Positions 24,102-34,001 of a stretch of 64,000 bases of DNA are shown here, piece after piece. The translations under genes were made by a program, and so were the position numbers. Under the pieces are notes generated by a model. The model had not been told where the DNA came from. It did not search any database and saw only the letters and a program-made list of their open reading frames with translations. Each line of letters starts with the position of its first letter. Position 1 is the first letter of the stretch. This DNA is from Clitopilus passeckerianus (taxonomy: Eukaryota; Basidiomycota; Agaricomycetes; Agaricales; Entolomataceae), in contig CALYLX010000150.1 in the NCBI GenBank assembly GCA_944990035.1, positions 434,001 to 498,000 on the forward strand, written 5' to 3'.

Positions 24102-24901
24102 CTAGGCGAAGATTCGCTTGAGTAAAGCTGCAAGCCCACGTCGTCTCTCAGGTTGCAGGTTTAAACTACTACACTGTGCAAGTGCATCTTTCACAATCTT
24201 CAAATCCACAGGGTCCTTCGCCAGAATCCTATCCAGGATAGGTTTCGCTGAGCCCTCCTTGAAATCAAAAGTATCCTCGATTAGGGTGAAGTTCTTCCTT
24301 TTTGGAGGGCTGCCTTTCTCTGGACGAAAGCCTCAGGGGAGACATCGTTCCCCCCAACTGTGACGACAGTGACACTATTCGTGGGTTTGAGTTCGGCACA
24401 AATCTTCTGAATTTCAAGGCGCGACACGTTCAGAGGAGCGAACAAGAGTATGGCACCAAAGTGCACGGTTCTATGGAGCACGAAGATTAATAGCCAGAAC
24501 CACGAATATCAACAAGCCCCAAAAACCTACGAGTCTAAATCATCCAAGAATGTAGCAATATCATGCATTATTGAACGGTTTTGCCTATTCGTCTGATTGA
24601 GACCTGGAGTGTCGACAAGGAGTAAATTCCCTTTCGAGTGAGGTACTCGATAACCTCGAACCGCCGACGTGCAAGCTTCCATGCTGTGACTAACTTTCGC
24701 GATGGGGGCTCCACTCGCCGAGTTGACGAACTATACGGTTTATAAAAAACTATTCCATGAACTCAGATTGAATCGCTTCGCACCGAGCTCTTACCCGCCC
24801 CTGTCGCTCCGAGAAGCCTAGAAGTATCATCAGTCATCGAGGTCCACAGACAGATCATGCAGGACGAACAGAATTATGATATCCCGGGCAGGGCTACACA
24901 T
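24102..24901 (-). pseudogene. AIG1-like GTPase, copy E, diverged and possibly broken
   Basis: Segments in coding order 24901-24870, 24817-24784 (34-nt P-loop exon, GATGAGKSS), 24730-24531 (LLLVDTPGLNQT) and 24470-24102. The last exon is open as SVTVVTVGGNDVSPEAF and then needs a frame change near an A5 run (~24307) to reach FTLIEDTFDFKEGSAKP and the stop at 24102; total length is two bases over a multiple of three. An alternative is a 56-nt intron (GTGTCA to GTCCAG) that restores the frame but deletes the strand holding G4. The protein would be short (~190-210 aa) with a different, shorter C-terminus. Most diverged of the array. Confidence 0.6.
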
Positions 24902-25506
24902 CTCGAGCGTCCGAATAACGACTCTCCTACCGGCCCAGGGATGCTAAAATACGCCAATAACACGAAGCCGTCGCGTGTTCTAAGAGATAATCGTTTTAAC
25001 GCTTAGTGTGGCGGCCACGCGTTTCGGGCGTTCATGGCAATGGAACACTTGAATCAGCCTTGTCTTAAACATGAGGCTGAACTTTTGGTATAACGAGAAT
25101 CCGCATTCCGATTGACTTGCCCACCAAGGTGGTTGGTGACCGTGTCAGTTCAAGTTCAAACGGCAAAATTGTGGCTGTGAGAAGAAGACTAAGCACCAAC
25201 TTGGATGCTTGAGGGTCATACCGAACTTTTAGGGGCACACCTATTCCTCGATCATGTCCTCGATGCAAGAGACTTTCAAGACAGATTTGAATAACCGTGA
25301 GTCTGCCTCGCGTTAAGTGGATGGTGATACTCCTGATTACCTGACGATTCGTGCCAGCTTGCGTTTCATCACGCGCCAGAAAGGGTAGCTAGGCGCCTGG
25401 AGGTACATGCCCTCCAGACGACATCCTGCGCCGCTCAAATACTCAAAACCTCCCTTGGTTTCTCACCTTTTCCCTGCCCCGTCTTTGCATTACCATCGTC
25501 TGATCC
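24902..25506. other. Divergent intergenic region between copy E and the kinase-GTPase gene
   Basis: About 600 bp between two divergent starts, so it should contain both promoters. No TATA box of note and no coding potential recognised. Confidence 0.5.
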
Positions 25507-28417
25507 ATGCCGCCAGCGGGTGAGGCCACTTCCGGCTTCGTGAAGAGATTGTTTGCTCGATGGCCATCTAGTTCTCTTCAGAGTGCTTCTGCAGCTATCA
25601 ACTGGATACCAGAAAATTCGCGTCTGATAGAGGGTGCTATCAAAGGATTTGAAGGATTTGGTCCCGATGTCCTCGACCATGAGTTGTTGTCCCGCTTCCT
25701 TTACCCTGTAGGTCATCATCTGTCCCACATCCTTCAACTAGTGTGAAACAACTTCACAGAGGCTCTTGGTCTACGTCATTTCCTGTGCGTATGCGCGAAC
25801 ACCGAGGTGAATTGTGCTTCTTGTCAAAACATCGAAAAAAGAGATCTGAAAGACGCACAGCTTATTGCCTATGATTAGGCAGAAGCAGACCGAATGGGCC
25901 GCCATGGAACTCCCACGTCAGCTATCTTTGCACCGATCGATTCAGGACTCACTGTGGAATTTTCTTATTCAATGCAACGACGTGAGCTGATAACGATGGA
26001 GTATGAGCTGCAATTTCTCATAAACCCACCAGTACACAATTGGAATGAGGAAGGCGGGAGAACGAGTTGCGAGGAGCGATGCCTTCTGTATCTCTGCACA
26101 TGTCCTTTCGCTATTGGGAGATCAAGAACGCATCAAAACCTTCAAGATCATTCACCGCCAATATCTTCGAAATGTTATTGACCTTCTTCAGCTGGTACGG
26201 TCTTCTGACCCTCCCATTACTGATTGTTATTAACTCCACGACTGCAGTTGGCCGATTTCCCTGATGTCGTAACCTGCCGGCCATTAATTGTGCGTATCAT
26301 GCGTGGTCTGTCTAGAGGATCGGACCTGTATCCGACCACCCTCAACCTACCTGGCGTAGAGAGGCATACTGAACGGTACATCGGGAGTGGATCTTTTGGA
26401 GAGGTATGGGGAGGTACCGTTGGAACTGTCGCAGTTGCTATTAAAGTCATGCGGCATGTCAAGGATGAGACGGTGGAACGGTTTACGAAGGTTGGTGCCT
26501 ATAGATGCTCTCCTCGCCTTATCACCTTTGTTCAATTATCGACATGAAGGCATTCGTCAAGGAGGCACTAATCTGGAAGCAGCTGCAGCATCCCCACGTT
26601 CTGCCGTTTTACGGTGTCTCCCGCCAACTCTGGCCACAAGATTCACGAGTCATTAGCCTAATTTCTCCGCTTATGCCCCACGGCAATATCTTGGACTATA
26701 GTGCCAACCTACCCATGTCAGAACGGTTGCCTCTAGTGAGTATCTAGCTTATCTCATCGACAGCCACCGGCTTAGGTTATGTAGCTTGTAGATGCTGCCT
26801 CAGGTCTAGAGTATCTCCACACTCTAAAGCCACCTGTGATTCACGGAGATCTCAAAGGCGTGAGTTCTTCATCGATTTCTAAAGCATAGTTGTGTTCTTA
26901 ACGGGAGCTAGACCAATATACTCGTCACGCAGACAGGTCGGGCCTGCCTAGCAGACTTTGGTCTTTGTACTCTTGTCGAAGACCCTGACTTTGTTTACAC
27001 GCCCACTACCACTACCGCCACTCCGGGCGCTTGGCCGTATCGTTCACCCGAACTCTTAGAGGAGCCGAAGCCGCCACAGGGTACAAGGAAGACTACTGCC
27101 AGTGATATGTATGCTTTCGGTTGCGTGTGCCACGAGGTAGAGTCCCCGTCTCTGGTTCATGAGTGAACGTTATTCTGACGTGGCCAGCTATGTGTATCAA
27201 ACGCTGCTCGATTCTCTCACCTTTCGCTATTCCAACGATATTCCGGGGTAATGAATAACTGGAGAATGGCTCAGCCGACTTCCATGAGTCTTCAGCTATG
27301 GAACACGGTCGAAAGGTGCTGGGAAATTCGACCGAGCGCACGGCCTAATATTGGTGAAGTGGTCAAGGCTCTCAGAGAGGAGTTCATATCAACCGACACC
27401 GTTGAGATCCAGCCAAATCAATGGGATCTTAGTATCATGACATACCTTCGTGAACCTATACTAATTTCGCCACTTCTGGATCGTCCTTATTTGGAGCCCC
27501 AGACCGAACCAATGGTCATCACTGACCAGGACGTGGTCATAGCGTAAGTCGTCTCCAGGTGTCTTGGTGTCATGAACCCGAAGCTCATACTCATTCCTAG
27601 CTTGATGGGCCCAACAGGGACCGGAAAGAGTTCGGTGAGCAATGCGCACCAGCAACCCGGATTGATTGTACTCACGATCTCGACAGTTCATTAACATTGC
27701 TCTGCAACAAGCAGCGGCTGAGGTTAGCGACACCCTCGAATCTTGCACTCAGGAGGTTCGCGCCTTTGCCTGTTTTCACCCCGACCGAAGTGGCCGACGT
27801 ATCGTCCTGGTCGATACACCAGGATTTGACGATACTTACAAATCTGACTGGGCTATTTTGAAGACGATCTCGGACTGGTTGGCCGAAACGTGAGTTTCGG
27901 GCAATTCTTGTATCACGCCCTCCTGACCTTCTGGATCTTTAGTTATCGGCAAAAAATAACTCTATCCGGCATCTTGCAGTTCCATGCCATCGACGCACGA
28001 AAAATGCGAGGCACTCCCCAGCGCAATCTGGCCATGTTTGAAGAACTATGTGGCAAGGAGGCGATGCATAATGTTGTCTTCATCTCGACCCACTGGGATC
28101 GAACTGCGGAAAACATTGCCTCTCACCGAGAGTATCAACTCATGACGCAGTTTTGGGCGCCGATGACACAGAAAGGTTCTCGCGTGGACCGCTTCTCGCC
28201 ACGAACCTACGACAAAGCCTGGGAAATCATTGACATGTTTTCTTGCGCGAAGACGGCACCTTTGACTGTGCAAAAAGAGATGGTAGATGAAGCAAAGAAG
28301 TTCCACGAGACGTCAGCATTCCGTAGCCTCAAACGATTTTGGGATTCACTAATGCAAAAGCTGAAAATGCCCGCTAGAAAGAACAAATGGGAGAAGAAGT
28401 CTAATAGGGGCGGATGA
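25507..28417 (+). CDS. TKL protein kinase fused to AIG1-like GTPase
   Basis: Twelve exons (25507-25707, 25760-25806, 25879-25981, 26033-26194, 26248-26490, 26550-26735, 26785-26859, 26912-27136, 27188-27543, 27601-27634, 27687-27889, 27943-28417) join in frame to 769 aa. Residues 1-~200 are helical without a recognised fold. The kinase domain (~210-480) has GSGSFGEVW, VAIK, HGDLKGTNIL, DFG and SPELL, so it is probably active. The GTPase starts only about 55 residues after the last kinase helix: ALMGPTGTGKSS (~535-544, 34-nt exon), DTPGFDDT (~587) and a G4-like STHWD. It ends in a basic tail. Both domains keep their catalytic signatures. Likely a signalling protein; the input is unknown. Confidence 0.88.
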
Positions 28418-30204
28418 GCGCTCGTATGATTTTCACATTTCTTATGGTCCCTTTCTAGTTCACCCCTATGATACCTCTCAACATATACCCTTTATTACAA
28501 CTACTGCACATTTTATTCGCTCTACTTTTACGAATTCTCTAGTTCGAGCTCATCTCTACTTGATACATCCCTTTTCCAGTCGACATGAACTCATGTATCT
28601 ATAGCCTATGTGCATCCAATCAGAAAGGCGGCTTCGATAGACGCTACTCCCTCGAATCCTCCATCAACCTCTGGACTGTTCTAGGAATGAGATCCCAGTA
28701 GGTGATTGTTGATCATTCGACCATGGGTAAGACCATGCTGAAGCCGCATGCGGCCGCGTAATTTACTCACGTATGCCCATGGGCTTGCTTTGAATAGTGG
28801 AAATGATATCTCCCCGTTTTACCCAGGGCAAGGTGCGATGCCTGACTTTGCGAGATGGGTATGAAGAAGGTTTTTTGGTGGATGGGCGAACCTGAAGACT
28901 GAGAAACTCGCTTAGATATGGACTGCTGATGGGTATGGACTTGTTTTCATCATGGAAGCGTATGTCATTGCGTACGGACTTGAGCGTATTCGGCCGAGGA
29001 CTCAACGCCTGCATCGTCTGGCGCGAGCATCAGAGGCCATCCCATGCAAAGCTCTACCCTGCGGTGATAGAAGAGGGGAAGCAGGCACCCCTCACAGTAA
29101 TGTGGCACAGCCAAATCTCTGATGAGGAAACTGTCAGTCAGCATTCTTTCATCGCTGGGAAAATCCTCAAGCAGCTGACCGCATCCCGTGGTACACAATG
29201 ATGCAAAAGAAGCCTCGCAGTTTCTACTTCGCAAAGGAGTCGTCCAGCCAGACCCCCATAACGAGAGCCTCAAGAAGCGGTTGGCCATTCACTTGCATAT
29301 GTTAAACCTCCACCGGCCGGGAACTGCCGTGCAATCGTGTCAAGGAAGAGCCAAAGGCCTTGCAGTCAGAGAATAGATGCCAATTAGGCAGTTAGCGGAG
29401 AGAAGTTCCAGATCGCGTGCGTGCGAGTTGGAAGGTTGGAAGTCGTTCTGTTTAGTTTTGGAGGCGGGATTCTAATGGCGTCCGACACGTGTAAAGGAGA
29501 TTCCCCTAAGGATGTGTTACCCACTTGGTACGTCATGATCTTGGTCACCGTGTGCGGCCGAAGTTTACGAAGCTGTATGGTGTGTTCGTTATCTATAACC
29601 TCTCCTAACGACATGGAGCATTTGTTTGCTATCTATAGCAAGGGTCAGTGGGCAAAGATGGTTTTTTGGACGGCTTGGGACTTGTTTTGTCCCTGAAATG
29701 CGGGGTAAGGATCGTGAGATCGGCCTCATGACCTGATCGAGAAAAAAACACGGTACCTTCCGTCGCGATTCCGCGTAGCGTAAACAGGTATTACTGAGCA
29801 GTGAGGAACCGAAGAGGACTAGAAGAAGTGGCTAGAAGAATTGTCCAGACGATGCCTAGATGACCGGCCCCAGGATGCTGCGGGTCTACCAGTCAACTCA
29901 TACAGAGAACTGACATTGAAAGCTGAAGAAAGAGCCAGAATGTCGGGGATGGGAGTGGACTCAGTGGAGTTGATTCTCCTTCAATAAACTGACCCAAAAG
30001 CGGTTAGATGCGAATTAGAGTTGACGAAAGAGATAACAAAATATCAATTGAACCTCCGCCAAATTGGGTCCACGTGTTATGGGGTATTTGCACTCTCTCC
30101 ATGATATATATATAAGCGTACCGAGGACTCGTCTCCATCTCTTCCTCTCAATACCATCCCATAACTCTTGTATCTGTGTTTAAACGCTAAAATATATTCT
30201 GAAA
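28418..30204. other. Intergenic stretch with unassigned open frames
   Basis: About 1.8 kb. Two consecutive plus-strand frames, 28929-29201 and 29188-29376, read protein-like (ISDEETVSQHSFIAGKILKQ, then AKEASQFLLRKGVVQPD) but are offset by one frame and have no recognised domain; they could be remains of a gene. The last ~150 bp is the promoter of the next gene. Confidence 0.4.
30104..30115 (+). promoter_or_regulatory. TATA box of the 30205 gene
   Basis: A run of alternating T and A (ATATATATATAA) about 95 bp before the ATG at 30205, followed by a pyrimidine-rich stretch (CTCCATCTCTTCCTCTC) typical of fungal transcription start regions. Confidence 0.6.
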
Positions 30205-30972
30205 ATGGCTGGAAACAACGACTTCACGAAAGATTCTGTAAAGCATTCTGCGCCCATCACGATCGGGACTTCTCCCCGTAGAGCACGCTCTGTCTCAGTA
30301 TCATCTGGTTCAGGTAGCTCGGACAGTTCGCCGTCGGAGCTGCAGACGCCTGTCTCACCATCTGGGGGAGGGTCCCCTAAAATTGGCCTACCGACTGCGG
30401 GCTCTTCTCCCATCCTATCATACTTCCTTTCGCAGTCACCTACCTCCAAAACACCTGGAAGCTCCACCTTTCCCTCATGGAATCGCAAGTTTGGCCAACC
30501 CCCTGTTTTTGAAGGTTTATACCATAGTCACTTACTTCGACCATAACTGAACGTCATCATAGAGCCTGAAGAAGAAGAGTTGCCTGTCTCTAAGCATGCT
30601 AGGAGAGCGACGACAATTGTGACCGAACGATTCAACCAGCCCACGTCTGCATCTATCCCAGAGCCTCAGTTGGAGAGAGGTTCTGGTCTTCTCCGGAGAC
30701 TATCTTTGAGCAGCGGAGCGTTTGCGAAGGTGCGGTGACCTTGCCCAAAACGTGAGCTGGTGCTAATCATCGTTTCCCCTCAGCCACAATTCCATCAGCC
30801 GCCCAGCCCTCCACCTCCATCCGCCGCCAGCCCAGTCGCCAAGTCTATGCCTTTCCCTCGTGAGACTAGGCCCAGACGGTCTGCTACTATAAATGAGGGC
30901 TCAAGGCCTCGTCGAGCTCCTTCACCCATGGGAGAAAGAATCCTTAAGGGTCATTTCGACGGGTTCAATTGA
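30205..30972 (+). CDS. Conserved-looking Ser/Pro-rich hypothetical protein
   Basis: Exons 30205-30514, 30563-30729 and 30784-30972 give 221 aa. I do not recognise the family. The N-terminal half is Ser/Pro/Gly-rich with many SP and TP sites and SPILSYFLSQSPTSKTP. The middle has HARRATTIVTERF and RGSGLLRRLSLSSGAF, which look like basophilic kinase sites (RRxS/T). The C-terminus has PRRSATINEG and ends GERILKGHFDGFN, a compact motif likely to be functional. Probably a disordered phosphoprotein target of PKA/AKT-type and proline-directed kinases; that is inference. It has a strong TATA promoter, suggesting good expression. Confidence 0.7.
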
Positions 30973-31395
30973 TAACCCGGGTCATATCTTCTTGCTAACG
31001 GTGGCTTCACGCTGTACTTCGGTTTATGTTCTTTGGCATAATATCCCTGCAAGGTTCATAATGTCGAACCTCCCCGCCGTCTGTCCCTGGCCATCCTGAA
31101 TGCCTATTGCTTGCCGAACCATCACCTAGGTTCATCCAATCCTTTTTCAGTCGTGTTGATCTCTGTAACTTATATCGTGAGCCTCTCCCTCGTCAAATTT
31201 GTGACAATCGCTGATTCTAATCATGTAGATTTTCTGACTGTATCATCACAGTGTATTATAGTAATTGTAACTGTATACTGGACCCTGGTTAGCTGGATGT
31301 AGCGTTGTGAGTCGTACTCGTAGTAGTCAAAAATACATCGCTGTTACGAACAGCCCTATGCATTGGCCACTCGTGTGAATGCTGAATATTGAATA
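30973..31395. other. Convergent 3' region
   Basis: Lies between the stops of the 30205 gene and CTF8, so it should hold both 3' UTRs. AT-rich, no coding potential. Confidence 0.5.
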
Positions 31396-31922
31396 CTAGC
31401 TGCCCAGATTGACGATTGGCATGGGTCGTTTAGAAAATACAATCTTCTTCTTTACGATTGCAACGATGTCCCATTCTACCGTGTTATCTCCTCCATCTTC
31501 GACCTGGCTGTCTATATCCATTCCATCTGAAGGTTCTGTTTCTACTTCTGACGACCCAGAGACAATAACTCTCCGAGAGTTGCTAGATGTTGACTTATGG
31601 ATGATGGCCAGGGGTTTAGAGAGGTTCACGACTTTGCCCTCGAGGAGGTGGTGTCCAATGAATAGCGTTGGTTTGCTCTTTCGAAACAGGAAATGATCAG
31701 CGACGTATATGAAGGCACCAAAGCTCGTCAGCAACGCACCATCTTATCATCTATTTTCAGCTTTCCGACGAACTTCCCATCCTTCTCCGCTTCCGTGGTA
31801 CTCTCCACCTCGAGGGCGCCTTGTAATTCAATAAGGACAAGTTCATCGTGCGATATCTTTGCGAGTCCGGAAGGCAGCTTGGAGTACGCCGAGTTTGGTG
31901 AGACGTTCACTGGAATGATCAT
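31396..31922 (-). CDS. CTF8: Ctf8, subunit of the Ctf18-RFC clamp loader
   Basis: Ctf8 with Dcc1 and Ctf18 forms the alternative PCNA loader needed for sister-chromatid cohesion. Exons in coding order 31922-31740 and 31677-31396 give 154 aa. The family signature GHHLLEGKVVNLSKPLAI and the very conserved end AIVKKKIVFSKRPMPIV are both present. The N-terminus (LVLIELQGALEVES) matches the first beta strands. An acidic linker of ~30 residues sits between the two signatures. The intron ends in AAG. Confidence 0.95.
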
Positions 31923-32098
31923 GTCCAGGGATCGATCGAGGTGGTGGTGGTCATTGAAAGGAGGTCAATTAGCCACGTTTACGCGTACGCGTTGTTGCAG
32001 TGTATTTATGTCCCCATCCAACTCGAAAAAGCTTGAGCCCTCACGACACGAGTCAAGTAGATACTGAACATAGATAATAATTCAAGTGAATACGTGCT

Positions 32099-33726
32099 TC
32101 ATCTACTACGACATCCTGATCCTCTAGAAGTAGCTAGCTCTCCTCTCCCTTCGGGAAAATCACCGAACTCCCAGCTGTAGCAATCCTTTGGGTTACTGGT
32201 CAGAGTACATCTGAAATATGCTTGGAGTGGTACCTACAACGCAATCATCTTCCGCCCTTGGTTCTGGAACCTCTCTTCCTTGCTCTTGACTCGGGCCCCA
32301 AGGTTCGGATAATATTTTCTCAATGACTGTGACTATGCCGTGCGTACGGATGTCAACAGACCAAGAGAAGGCGGAGACTGTGTCATAGTAAATACTTCTT
32401 CCGAGATGGCAACTGTAACGACAAATAAGAGCCTGTTGATGGAGTGGAATTCAGTGTATGTGGCTCACCGAGTTTCCATAGCGTATCCTGCTAAAGCACA
32501 GGAGGACAACACGCCATTGCATGTGCCCATCGCGATGGGGTCCGCTGAGTGATAGATGTGGGTGATGTGTTGTAGAGAGGGCTAAGAACAGTTCAGCAGG
32601 CATGTAAAGTGAAGTAACTTAACACCTACTGGAGTTGGGAGATGGAGCCGGCGTGATGCTACTTTTCTCCGGGAGCCTCAAAGGCTACGACGGGTACACC
32701 AAAAGTTACGCCCAGGAGGCTAGATAGGGCACCACCTAGAGAGTGGCCTGTGATCCATATATTCGAATCCGGGCTGACAGAGGGCTATCAATATATGTCT
32801 GGAGGTCACGCAAGCATACTTACTACATGTAAGTTAGATTATTGTATAAATTCTGCGGCGAGATGTAAGCATACATAACCAGGGGGAAAGAATAGAACAT
32901 ACCGTGCCAATAGGATAGAACAAGCTGTCCTCAATCAATGCATCCTCCAAACAATCCTGATCACACTTCCACCCGCCCCTGTAACACCCACATACAGTAG
33001 TCCAAGACCAGTCAACCCGAGCGCAGCAGCAGCTGAATAGCAAATTGTCGTTGAACTTATCCTTCTTCACCGTCGGGCCACCCCCACCAAACATGCCGGC
33101 GGAGGTGCCTTTGATGGATAGTATTACGGTACTGTTATCAGGTGTGGCAAATACGTGTCCACGGAAGCCATCTGAGTCCGGTTCCCAGCCAAATGGATAG
33201 CCCTAGAGATGCAATTTAGTCCCAGATAAGCTGGAATGGAGGCGTGGCTTACGACCGTCCAATTATCTCCTAAATCATACCAACCCTTCTCGTCGGGTTC
33301 TAGATAAGCATTGTTGGTTATCTTGGCAAGCTCCAACAGAGTTTCTCGACTTTCCACGTCAGGGCCCAGAATTTCCTCCTCCTCCCACCGCAGTATCTGA
33401 CTCTGCCCAAATTTCTGGGACCGCACCCGAGCCTCATGGAACGCCTCAATAGAGGAAGGTCGTGACGAAGGGGTCCTCCGGGTCTTGAGTGTGTAAGTTT
33501 CGAGAGGATTCGTCGAATTCTGGTACTCCGTTTGTTGACGTATTTGAGTGTTCTGATTGATATCAGCGAAAACCACTGTTGCTGAAGGCGACACAGCGTG
33601 CAGATGCCGTAGCTCGAACCGGAGCTGGTTCGTTGGCAGAGTGCGGGTTACTGGCTGCTGCGGTTCATGGCCAAGAAGGGTATTCAAGAGTGGGACGAGG
33701 AGGCTCGTCAGCGCTGTGGGCAGCAT
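32099..33726 (-). CDS. ATG15: Atg15-type autophagic lipase (class 3), with a one-base frame break
   Basis: Vacuolar phospholipase that breaks down autophagic and Cvt bodies. Segments in coding order 33726-33253, 33202-32903, 32852-32824, 32773-32630, 32581-32469, 32412-32238 and 32185-32099. The N-terminal hydrophobic stretch ([19 protein letters not shown]) fits a signal anchor. The lipase nucleophile motif is [26 protein letters not shown] holds the catalytic Asp; the Atg15 signature [12 protein letters not shown] and [10 protein letters not shown] follows. The exon 32773-32630 changes frame near 32662: APGEK is followed by a stop, while [11 protein letters not shown] continues one base away. 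With one base restored the protein is 440 aa. Sequencing error or recent inactivation are both possible. Confidence 0.88.
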
Positions 33727-34001
33727 CAGGCATGAACTTGGCGGAGATGGTTGACGCTGGTCAACGAACTCTGTAAGCCATGTACGTCATCATCGCCACC
33801 AAATACGGATTGAGCAACATCCAATGATCATTTCAACAAAGGTATCAACGAAAAGATATGTAAAGTAAGTCGTCTAGAGCTTATTATGATGGGTTGTATA
33901 GAAAAGTGGCTGTCTATGTTAACAGGAAAATCGGGCGGAACTACCCGAGGGGTAATGTAGTCTAAGGGAGGGTTGGTGCTTTCCACCGGAAACGGTGCCT
34001 C

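Noticed and set aside
14840..24901. NACHT/STAND NLR-type ATPases instead of GTPases
   Set aside because: The DTPG(F/L) motif after the P-loop and short total length fit AIG1-like GTPases; no WD40, ankyrin or TPR repeats and no extra NACHT motifs are present.
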